DNA from: Tractidigestivibacter scatoligenes
GTDB lineage: Bacteria > Actinomycetota > Coriobacteriia > Coriobacteriales > Atopobiaceae
Direction: 5' to 3'
Assembly: GCF_001494635.1 (NCBI RefSeq)
Contig: NZ_LOJF01000001.1
Coordinates: 248,001 to 312,000, forward strand
DNA: 64,000 nucleotides
The position numbers were made by a program, and so were the translations under genes. The notes under the pieces were generated by a model that saw only the letters and a program-made list of their open reading frames with translations, was not told where the DNA came from and ran no database searches. Below, in pieces: positions 18,601 through 25,733 of this stretch (position 1 is its first letter; each line of letters begins with the position of its first letter).

Positions 18601-18927
18601 ACGCCCAACAGGGGGTCTGTAGTCTACACGGGCACGCACGACACCGAGACCCTGGTGGGCTGGTGCTCCCGTAGCTTTGCTGACGGTGACGCCGAGAAGG
18701 CCGCCGAGGTGGCACGCGACATCGAGCGCCGCACCGTTGGCGTCGAGAACGACGTGGTAATCATGCCGCTCCAAGACGTGCTTCTCCTTGGGAACGAGGC
18801 GCGCATGAACGTGCCCGGCGTGGCCGAGGGCAACTGGGCGTGGCAGGCGGATGCGGCAGACGTTGAGGCTGCGGCCGCCTGGCTTCGCGAGCTTGCAGAT
18901 GATTCCGGGAGGGCTACCGGGAAGTAG
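15652..18927 (+). CDS. GH13 glucan hydrolase fused to GH77 4-alpha-glucanotransferase
   Basis: A single open frame of 1091 residues starting at TTG, 3 bp after glgA. Residues 1 to about 110 look like an N-terminal beta domain. A neopullulanase-like GH13 barrel follows, with nucleophile Asp353 (GWRLDVAD), acid/base Glu382 (LLIGEVWE) and Asp457 (LGSHDRER). From about 644 the protein is a MalQ-type GH77 enzyme with nucleophile Asp902 (RLDHFIGF), Glu948 (IAEDLG) and Asp997 (GTHDTET). All six catalytic carboxylates are present, so both halves should be active: one trims branches or short glucans, the other disproportionates the maltooligosaccharides. The TTG start is tentative, since no other start fits better. 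Confidence 0.88.
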   Translation: MKARHVTSEREYRDPFGAVRLGGAVTVGIDVWDDEVVFCTLRTWTDGVGERLLEMHGEKRGGVTHFSVTFTPDRTGIIWYSFDIEASDGAVWRYGAQPGWTTGEGAFAYGDPPSFQITVYKQRAIQPNWYRGGIVYQVFPDRFARGKDWRHRADVAMERPHIAGPGRTVIDDWSTPPTYDKDENGRIKRWDFYGGTLEGVREKLRYLKDLGVTVIYLNPIFEAASNHRYDTGDYMAIDPMLGDEESFRRLCVDAEEMGISVILDGVFNHTGCDSRYFNKYGNYPDSVGAYQSTDSVYRSWYTFHDDGTYDSWWGVDDLPAINENDPSYHEFICGREGVVRRWLRDGARGWRLDVADELPDSFIADIKHAVLAEKPDGLLIGEVWEDASNKTAYGSLRQYFEGSELDGTMNYPLREGLLAFMRNEIGAQELTRRLEQLGENYPGQALYSELNLLGSHDRERLFTTLGGAPNPDTLSESERASYRLDPGQRNLAKSRLWAITLLQMTLPGVPCIYYGDERGMEGFRDPYNRAAYPWGGGDKDCFDIYRNAIAVRKTLDVLVDGRFNPFAVGDDVFGFWRRSRTKSDCVCVLVNASLKDSHTVRVPIESGMEVSDVVSGRDPKVSQGQAEVFLWPLGTAVLHFHRHERLQKPLERGMGVLCHVTSVPNNGKPGTLGAPAKRFVDWLASCGQRYWQVLPVNPTDEFGSPYAGLAANAGNVALLERDPEEVFADDSLFGDGRFAEFCDDNDYWLTPYATFCALKDKFDDAPWQAWPEHYRSYSPRLADDPELVPGIEAARKLQFEFQLEWNELRAYANKRGVRIVGDMPMYVSADSADVWSEPDIFDLDENGHAAMQAGAPADQLSAEGQLWGNPTYDWDVLRSDGYDWWLRRLDRAFKLYDYVRLDHFIGFSSYYEIEAGKPATEGAYAFGPGANLFRAANKLFGGLPLIAEDLGNVTPAVRALIAETGVPGMSIVQFADQDVRNEFTPNRGSVVYTGTHDTETLVGWCSRSFADGDAEKAAEVARDIERRTVGVENDVVIMPLQDVLLLGNEARMNVPGVAEGNWAWQADAADVEAAAAWLRELADDSGRATGK

Positions 18928-19026
18928 CAAGGCTTTCGGAGAATAGCTCCTTTTCTTAATGCGCTATTGCGTTTGCGCAGGTCGCGGTAATCGCGTTTAA
19001 GAATCGGAGCTATTCTCTGGCCTTGC
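18927..19026. repeat. 100-bp imperfect inverted repeat after the glycogen operon
   Basis: Outer arms GCAAGGC (18927-18933) and GCCTTGC (19020-19026), then GAGAATAGCTCC (18939-18950) and GGAGCTATTCTC (19006-19017), then TCTTAA and TTAAGA pair in order around a 40-nt core that has its own TGCGC and CGCG hairpins. The left arm starts on the last base of the stop codon. It could act as an operon terminator, a small structured RNA or a remnant mobile element. The remaining bases to 19160 show nothing further that I can name. Confidence 0.65.
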
Positions 19027-19160
19027 GTGGTGGCGCAGATAACCATGCCGCTTACGTAAATTCTCAACAACGTTAAAAAATCCCAAAACTCTGTGTAAGC
19101 GTTCAGTTATGATTGGCTGCATCCTTTACATGAACCTTATCTTTGTCCAAAGGATCTGCC

Positions 19161-20930
19161 ATGGCACTCACGCGCAAAGAGTTCGACATCCTCAGTACGC
19201 TTGCCACCTCCCCGGGCGATGCCCGTGCTCAGGCGGCCTCTCCGGAACTGGATGAGCTTCGCAGCATGGGGCTTGTGTCAGGCACCGCCATCACCGAGCT
19301 TGGCCGCAAGGCGCTGGAGCCCTATCGCGTAGAGAACGCGGTCATCATGGCCGCTGGCCTCTCGTCTCGCTTTGTGCCCGTCTCGTACTGGCGTCCCAAG
19401 GGACTCACGAGCGTTCGCGGCGAGGTGCTCATCGAGCGCCAGATTCGCCAGCTCCACGAGGCGGGGATAACAGACATCACCGTTGTTGTTGGCTATCGTG
19501 CGGATGAGTTTGCCTACCTTGTCGAGAAGTACGGTGTTCGCCTGGTGAACAACGACCTCTATGCTGAACGGAATAACAACTGGACGCTCTGGCTTGTTCG
19601 TGACCAGCTGAGGAACACCTACGTCTGCTCGTCGGATGACTACTTCGCCAAGAACCCCTTCGAGACGTACGTCTATCGCGCCTACTACTCGGCAGTCTAC
19701 ATGGATGGCCCTACGGACGAGTGGTGCCTGGGCGTTGACGAGAATGACCGCATCACTTCCGTGACGGTTGGCGGCAAGGATGCGTGGGCCATGCTCGGCC
19801 ACGTGTACTTTGACCGCGCCTTCTCCAACACCTTCGTGCGCATTCTCGAGAGCATCGTGCGCAGCCCGTTCTACGAGGAGAAGTACGCCGACGAGCTCTG
19901 GGAGACCATCTTTGCACGCAACCCCGACTGCCTCTCGATGGACATGCGCCGCTATCCGGCAGACCAGGTCCTGGAGTTTGACTCGGTGGACGAGCTGGTG
20001 GAGTTTGACCCCGGTTTTCTCTCCACTGTCGAGTGCCCTGCCATCGACAACATCGTGGACGTCCTGGGGTGCGAGCGCACGCAGCTGCACGACTTCTATC
20101 CCATCAAGAACGGGCTCACCAACCTCACCTTCCACTTTGCCGTGGGGACAGACGAGTACGTCTATCGCCACCCTGGCATTGGTACCGAGAAGTTCATCAA
20201 CCGCACTGCCGAGAAGGACGCAGACACCGTTGCTCACGAGCTGGGGATAGACCGCACCTTCATCTACGAGGACGCCGAGAAGGGCTGGAAGATCTCGCGC
20301 TTTGTGCCCAACGCGAGAAACGTCGACCCCCTCAACCACTATGAGGTCTCGCGTGCGATGGCGCTAGCCCGCACCTTCCACGAGTCGGACGCGAAGATCG
20401 ATGCCAAGTTCGACTTCTACGAGGACGGCCTTGGCTACGAGCAACTGCTCAAGTCCCATGGTGAGATTGGCGTCCCAGGCTATGAACAGCTGCGCGAGAA
20501 GGTCACCCGCCTGAATGAGTACTGCGTCGCCGACGAGGGCTTCTCTGCCTGCTTCTGCCATAACGACTATCTGCCGCTCAACTTCCTCATTGGCGAGGAC
20601 GGCTCGATGAGCGTGATCGACTGGGAGTTTGCCGGCATGGGAGACCCTGGCAACGACACGGCGACCTTCATCATCTGCTCCCAGTACAACGAGGAGCAGG
20701 CCAACGCCGCCATTGACGCCTACTTTGGGCGAGCGGCGACTCCGGTCGAGCGGCGCCACTTCTGGGCACGCGTGGTGCTCGGCGGTTGGTGCTGGTACGT
20801 CTGGGCGCTTGAGAAGGACGCCGAGGGGGCGGGCGTGGGCGAGTGGCTCGACATCTACAAGAGCTACGCCGTCACATATGTTGACAAGGTTCTCTCGTGG
20901 TACGAGAAGAACGACACCATAACTGCCTAA
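19161..20930 (+). CDS. LicC-LicA type fusion: nucleotidyltransferase plus choline kinase-like
   Basis: A protein of 589 aa with three parts. Residues 1 to about 55 resemble a small winged helix. Residues 58 to about 290 are a sugar/phosphocholine cytidylyltransferase-like domain with VIMAAGLSSRFVPVS and the lysine of WRPKGL. From about 300 it is a choline kinase-like APH-fold domain, with CHNDYLPLN (His467, Asp469) and VIDWEFAG (Asp487). In organisms with phosphocholine-decorated surfaces LicA phosphorylates choline and LicC makes CDP-choline, so one polypeptide would do both. The LicB-like transporter follows after 23 bp. No LicD transferase is in the window. The ATG at 19161 follows AAAGGA. 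Confidence 0.85.
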   Translation: MALTRKEFDILSTLATSPGDARAQAASPELDELRSMGLVSGTAITELGRKALEPYRVENAVIMAAGLSSRFVPVSYWRPKGLTSVRGEVLIERQIRQLHEAGITDITVVVGYRADEFAYLVEKYGVRLVNNDLYAERNNNWTLWLVRDQLRNTYVCSSDDYFAKNPFETYVYRAYYSAVYMDGPTDEWCLGVDENDRITSVTVGGKDAWAMLGHVYFDRAFSNTFVRILESIVRSPFYEEKYADELWETIFARNPDCLSMDMRRYPADQVLEFDSVDELVEFDPGFLSTVECPAIDNIVDVLGCERTQLHDFYPIKNGLTNLTFHFAVGTDEYVYRHPGIGTEKFINRTAEKDADTVAHELGIDRTFIYEDAEKGWKISRFVPNARNVDPLNHYEVSRAMALARTFHESDAKIDAKFDFYEDGLGYEQLLKSHGEIGVPGYEQLREKVTRLNEYCVADEGFSACFCHNDYLPLNFLIGEDGSMSVIDWEFAGMGDPGNDTATFIICSQYNEEQANAAIDAYFGRAATPVERRHFWARVVLGGWCWYVWALEKDAEGAGVGEWLDIYKSYAVTYVDKVLSWYEKNDTITA

Positions 20931-20953
20931 CAGGCTGTTGAGAGGGGACTATC

Positions 20954-21898
20954 ATGCCGTATGGCTTTGGCGCTGCGCTCACCTGGGCGCTTGACACGGT
21001 AATTCTCGGCATCGCGCTGGCCAACCCAGCCTTTGCCGCCACGCCGCAGGCAATCGCGCTCGCCGCCTTCACGAGCACCTTCCTGCACGACGCAAGCTCG
21101 GCGGTCTTCTCGTTTGCCTACATGGGCATTCGTCGCAAGCTGGGCGAGACCTGGCGTACGCTTCGCAGCAAGAGTGGCCTGGTCATCGTGGGCGCCGCCC
21201 TTATCGGCGGTCCCGTGGGCATGACGGGCTACGTGCTTGCCATCAACAACATTGGCCCTGCCTACACGGCTGCCATCTCGGCCTTCTTCCCAGCCTACGG
21301 CGCAGCGCTTGCAACCGTGGTCCTTAAGGAGCACATGCGTCCATACCAGTGGGCGGGGCTTGCGGCATGTCTGGTTGCGGTCGCCGTGCTGGGCTGGACG
21401 CCCGTCGACGGCGTGCCCGGAAGCTGGGGCATGGGCATCGTTGGCGCCCTCGTGTGCGTTCTTGGCTGGGGCACCGAGGCTGTGGTGATCGACTGGGGCC
21501 TGCGCAACGCGAGCGTGGACGACGAGTGCGCCATGCAGATACGCCAGACCACCTCTGCCCTTACGTACGCGCTGGTCATCCTGCCGTTCCTCGGTGGCTG
21601 GCCCAGTGCCATCGAGGCCCTTACCTCAAGCGCCATGCCCACCATCGCGCTTGCGGCCCTCTCCGGCACGGCATCGTACCTGCTCTACTACAAGGCGATT
21701 GCCACCATTGGTGCTTCACGTGCCATGGCGCTCAACATCACGTACTCCGCCTGGGCCATCCCCTTCTCGCTTTTGCTTCTGGGCACGATGCCCGATGCTC
21801 GTGGCGTGGTGTGCGCCGTTGTAATCATCCTTGGCGCCATCACGGCGGCGACAGACGTGAAGACCCTCTTTGGGCGAGGGGAGAAGGCTGGCGCATAG
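20954..21898 (+). CDS. LicB-like DMT/EamA family transporter
   Basis: A protein of 314 aa with about ten hydrophobic segments in two EamA-type halves, for example IGPAYTAAISAFFPAYGAAL at the end of the first half and ASRAMALNITYSAWAIPFSL in the second. Its position directly after the LicC-LicA fusion makes choline (or a related amino alcohol) the likely substrate. The family assignment comes from the hydrophobicity pattern and context. The substrate is inferred. Confidence 0.8.
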   Translation: MPYGFGAALTWALDTVILGIALANPAFAATPQAIALAAFTSTFLHDASSAVFSFAYMGIRRKLGETWRTLRSKSGLVIVGAALIGGPVGMTGYVLAINNIGPAYTAAISAFFPAYGAALATVVLKEHMRPYQWAGLAACLVAVAVLGWTPVDGVPGSWGMGIVGALVCVLGWGTEAVVIDWGLRNASVDDECAMQIRQTTSALTYALVILPFLGGWPSAIEALTSSAMPTIALAALSGTASYLLYYKAIATIGASRAMALNITYSAWAIPFSLLLLGTMPDARGVVCAVVIILGAITAATDVKTLFGRGEKAGA

Positions 21899-21917
21899 GC
21901 CCGTACTGACCAGTGCA

Positions 21918-21946
21918 TGAGACAAAGGGACAGTCCCTTTGTCTCA
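21918..21946. repeat. 29-bp palindromic repeat, copy 1
   Basis: A perfect palindrome apart from the central base, with half-site TGAGACAAAGGGAC. Further copies lie at 57550, 61597 and 61675. This copy sits between the LicB-like gene and mfd, and the apparent upstream extension of the mfd reading frame starts inside it. Confidence 0.9.
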
Positions 21947-21959
21947 TTTGCGAGGACGC

Positions 21960-21989
21960 TTCGACCCTGGTCCCGTCACCTGCTACAAT
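21960..21989 (+). promoter_or_regulatory. candidate promoter of mfd
   Basis: TTCGAC at 21960-21965 and TACAAT at 21984-21989 are separated by 18 bp, 122 bp before the mfd start. Confidence 0.45.
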
Positions 21990-22111
21990 CGCGGAGAATT
22001 GCCACCACAAGCGAGCCCGCATGCATGGCCATGCGGGCCGCTTTGCATGTCCTTTGGCAGGGCGGGGTGCCCGGCCGCCAGGTGATGTGCCGCACCCAAG
22101 GAGCTGCCTCG

Positions 22112-25100
22112 ATGTTCATCAATAGGGTTTCTCGCCAGCTGCTCTCCGCGCCGGAGCTCGTGCCGCTCCTGCACGAGCTGGGTTCTGGCAACGACGCATC
22201 TCTCGCCGTGGGGCAGAGCGCTCGCCCGCTGGTGATTGCGGCGCTCTGGGCACGTGACCCGCGCCCGTGCCTGGTTGTTGTCTCGGGCGAGGAGGCGGCG
22301 GACCGCACCGCGCGGGCGCTCGCTGCCTGGCTTGGCCAGGATGTTGTTGCGCGCTACCCCATACGCCGCGATTTCCCGTGGGCTGAGACAGCCCCCGATG
22401 ACGCCGTGATTGGCGCGCGTTGTCGTGCGATTGCCCGGCTTGCTGCGGGCGAGAAGTGCGTCGTGGTTGCTTCTGCGCCGGCGCTTCTGCGTCGCGTGCC
22501 GCCAGCAGGCTCCGGTTACTTTGCCTCGAGCACCTTCTCCGTTGGTGACGAGGTGCCCTTTGAGGACGTGGCGCCGCTGCTTGTTGGCATGGGCTACACG
22601 GACGTGGGCGACGCCGAGGACGTGGCGGCGCCCGGCACCTTTCACGTGCATGGCGACTCCGTCGACGTCTTTCCCGCGCAGGCAACGTCCCCGGTGCGCA
22701 TCGAGTTCTTTGGCGACGAGATCGACCGCGTGCGCCGCATGGTGCCCTCCACGGGCCAGACCATCGGCGAGCTGGACTCCGTTGACGTTGTGCCCTGTCG
22801 CGAGATGGCCTTCACCAACGAGACCATCGCCCGCGCGGAGAAGGCCCTCTACAACCGCGCGCAGAACGATGCCAAGGTGGCAGCCGACCTCGAGGCAATC
22901 CAGGCGCGCTCTGCTCAGCCCTCGCTCGAGAAGTACCTCCTGGCGCTCTACGGTGGCTCGGCCAGCCCCATCGAGCACATCTCGAAGGACGCCCTGGTTG
23001 TGCTCGCCGAGCCCCGCGCGCTCTTCGACGATTGCCAGCGAGCCATGGATGACATCTCGGCGTCGGCCTCCTCGGCGCACGTCTCGACAGACGGGCTCTA
23101 CACCAGCCCGCGCGAGATGGACTTTGGCCGCCAGCAGCGCCTGTCCCTCTCGTCGATTCTGAGGGTGGGCGGCTCGGTGACGGCAGAGCTCAAGGTGCGC
23201 CAGCCCAACGTGGCGGGCGCGGACACCAAGCTCATCTCGGTGGTGCGCCAGCTGGTGAACGACAACGTGAGCGTTGTGTTTGCCGCGCCGGACCGCGGGG
23301 CCCGCGAGTCTCTCGAGCTGCGCCTGACCGACGAGCACATCCCCTTTGCGGAGTCGCTGGGCTCGGCAGCCGAGAACGCCGTACCCGTGACCTCGGCAGA
23401 CGCCAACAGTGCCATAACGCCCCTGCGACGCGGCTCCGTGACGTTCACGGACGCGCCGGTGCCTGCGGGCATCGTGGTGCCTTCGGCGCATCTGGGCGTG
23501 CTCTCGATCTCTGACCTCACGCCGCGCACGGCCCGAAACCGCCGCCGCGCCAAGCGCGTGGATCCTACGAGCGTGACCTTTCCGTTCAAGCCCGGCGACT
23601 ACGTGGTCCACGCCACGCACGGCATCGCGCTCTTCTCGCAGATTGTGCGCCAGGAGGTCGCCGGCCGCATGCGCGACTACTTCCTCCTGGAGTACGCCGG
23701 CGGCGACAAGCTCTACGTGCCGCTCGAGCAGGTCGACCGCATCACGCGCTACGTGGGACCAGACGGCTCAAGCCCGCGACTCACGCGCCTCAACACGGCG
23801 GACTGGTCGCGCGCCACGGGCAAGGCCAGGCGCTCCGCCAAGAAACTGGCGTTTGACCTGGTGGACCTCTACACGCGCCGCGCCTCGGTGACGGGCTATG
23901 CCTTCTCCCCGGATACCCCCGCCCAACTGGATATGGAGTCGAGCTTCCCCTACGACCTTACGCCCGACCAAGCCTCGGCCGTGGCGGACATCAAGGCCGA
24001 CATGGAGGCGAGAAAGCCCATGGACCGATTGCTCTGCGGCGACGTGGGCTTTGGCAAGACCGAGGTTGCTCTGCGTGCGGCGTTCAAGTGCTGCCAGGAC
24101 GGCAAGCAGGTTATGGTGCTGTGCCCCACCACGATTCTGGCCGAGCAGCACTTCGAGACGTTTTTTGCGCGCTTCTCGCCCTTTGACCTGGACGTTCGTG
24201 TTCTCTCGCGCTTTGTGACGCCGGCTCAGCAGCGGCAGGCGCTCGAGGGGTTTGCCGCGGGCACGGTGAACGTGCTCATTGGCACGCACCGGCTCCTCTC
24301 GGCAGACGTCAACCCGCATGACCTGGGGCTCGTTATCATCGACGAGGAGCAGCGCTTTGGCGTGCAGCACAAGGAGCAGCTCAAGAACATGCGCGAGCAG
24401 GTCGACGTGCTTACGCTCTCGGCAACGCCTATCCCGCGCACCATGCAGATGGCCATGAGTGGTGTGCGCGACATGAGCCTCATCATGACGCCGCCACCGG
24501 GGCGCCTGCCCGTGAAGGTGCACGTGGGGGAGTGGGACCCAGACCTGGTCTCTGCTGCCATCCGCAACGAGCTTGGGCGCAAGGGGCAGGTCTACTATGT
24601 GAGCAATCGCGTGACCACCATCGACGACGCTGTGGCGCGCGTGATGGAGGCGGCGCCCGAGGCTCGCGTGGGCGTGGCGCACGGCAAGATGAGCGCCCGC
24701 GAGGTAGAGGACGTGATGCTGCGCTTCCAGGAGCACGAGATTGACGTGCTGGTGGCCACCACCATCATCGAGAGCGGCATCGACAACCCGCGCACCAACA
24801 CGCTGATCATCGAGGACTCGCAGCGTCTGGGCCTGGCGCAGCTCTATCAGCTCAAGGGCCGCGTAGGGCGTGGCCGCACGCAGGCGTACGCGTACTTCAT
24901 GTTCCCCTCCACGGCGCCGCTCACGCCCGAGGCAACCGACCGCCTCACCGCCATCAACGAGTACCAGGATCTGGGCAGTGGCATGCGCATTGCCATGCGA
25001 GACCTCGAGATTCGCGGCGCGGGCTCGCTCATGGGCGCCGAGCAGCACGGCAACCTCTCCAGCGTGGGCTTTGACCTCTTCACTCAGATGCTGGGCGAGG

Positions 25101-25582
25101 CCGTTGCCGAGGCTCGTGGTGAGACCGCCGAGGTGGAGGTGCCCGAGGTCACCATCAACCTCTCTGCCGACTTCTACCTTGCTGAGGAGTACATGCCCGA
25201 GGTAGACCAGCGCGTACTTGCCTACCGCAGGCTTGCCGCGGCCACCGAGCTTTCCGACGTGGATGCGATCCAGCGCGACCTCGAGGAGAGCCACGGTGCG
25301 CTGCCGCTTGCCGGTCGCAACCTCCTTGACCGGGCGCGCATTCGCATCCGCGCGCAGCGCCTGGGCTGCACGTCCGTCTCGCTTACCAACGGGCGCCTGG
25401 TCTACCAGGGGATTGACGTGCCGAGAAAGACGGTGCTCAAGCTCAAGGAGCGCGGGGCCCTGGTCTACCCCAAGACGCACAAGCTGGCGTATCCCTTCCG
25501 CGCAAAGCAAGAGGAGGTCATGCCTGCCGCGCTCGGCGTGCTGGAGGAGATTGGCGGCGGAGACGAGACGGACGACGAGTAG
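22112..25582 (+). CDS. mfd: transcription-repair coupling factor
   Basis: An ATP-dependent translocase of 1156 aa that removes stalled RNA polymerase and recruits nucleotide excision repair. The order is the standard one: UvrB-like N-terminal part, an RNA polymerase-interacting CarD-like domain opening FKPGDYVVHATHGIALF, helicase domains with Walker A GDVGFGKTE (from Gly643) and DEEQ box (from Asp744), the RIT region LKGRVGRGRTQAYAYF, and a C-terminal domain. The ATG at 22112 with AAGGAG upstream replaces the longer open frame from 21917, which begins inside a palindromic repeat. Confidence 0.96.
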   Translation: MFINRVSRQLLSAPELVPLLHELGSGNDASLAVGQSARPLVIAALWARDPRPCLVVVSGEEAADRTARALAAWLGQDVVARYPIRRDFPWAETAPDDAVIGARCRAIARLAAGEKCVVVASAPALLRRVPPAGSGYFASSTFSVGDEVPFEDVAPLLVGMGYTDVGDAEDVAAPGTFHVHGDSVDVFPAQATSPVRIEFFGDEIDRVRRMVPSTGQTIGELDSVDVVPCREMAFTNETIARAEKALYNRAQNDAKVAADLEAIQARSAQPSLEKYLLALYGGSASPIEHISKDALVVLAEPRALFDDCQRAMDDISASASSAHVSTDGLYTSPREMDFGRQQRLSLSSILRVGGSVTAELKVRQPNVAGADTKLISVVRQLVNDNVSVVFAAPDRGARESLELRLTDEHIPFAESLGSAAENAVPVTSADANSAITPLRRGSVTFTDAPVPAGIVVPSAHLGVLSISDLTPRTARNRRRAKRVDPTSVTFPFKPGDYVVHATHGIALFSQIVRQEVAGRMRDYFLLEYAGGDKLYVPLEQVDRITRYVGPDGSSPRLTRLNTADWSRATGKARRSAKKLAFDLVDLYTRRASVTGYAFSPDTPAQLDMESSFPYDLTPDQASAVADIKADMEARKPMDRLLCGDVGFGKTEVALRAAFKCCQDGKQVMVLCPTTILAEQHFETFFARFSPFDLDVRVLSRFVTPAQQRQALEGFAAGTVNVLIGTHRLLSADVNPHDLGLVIIDEEQRFGVQHKEQLKNMREQVDVLTLSATPIPRTMQMAMSGVRDMSLIMTPPPGRLPVKVHVGEWDPDLVSAAIRNELGRKGQVYYVSNRVTTIDDAVARVMEAAPEARVGVAHGKMSAREVEDVMLRFQEHEIDVLVATTIIESGIDNPRTNTLIIEDSQRLGLAQLYQLKGRVGRGRTQAYAYFMFPSTAPLTPEATDRLTAINEYQDLGSGMRIAMRDLEIRGAGSLMGAEQHGNLSSVGFDLFTQMLGEAVAEARGETAEVEVPEVTINLSADFYLAEEYMPEVDQRVLAYRRLAAATELSDVDAIQRDLEESHGALPLAGRNLLDRARIRIRAQRLGCTSVSLTNGRLVYQGIDVPRKTVLKLKERGALVYPKTHKLAYPFRAKQEEVMPAALGVLEEIGGGDETDDE

Positions 25583-25733
25583 GGCGGGGCTTGGCGCTCA
25601 GGGTTTGACACTCACGTTGCCTCTTTGAGGAGTGCCCGCCACACATTTGGGGCCTCACGGCCCCAGTCCGTCTCGTTGCCTTATGCTGGCGAGAGCTGGC
25701 GTAAGGCACAACATGACGAGAGGGGCAGCTTCA

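Noticed and set aside
13768-18930. A 1720-codon open frame on the minus strand opposite glgD, glgA and the GH13-GH77 gene
   Set aside because: The plus-strand proteins have complete family motifs. The antisense frame has a biased Val/His/Ala/Arg composition with no domain, a known effect of high-GC codon usage.
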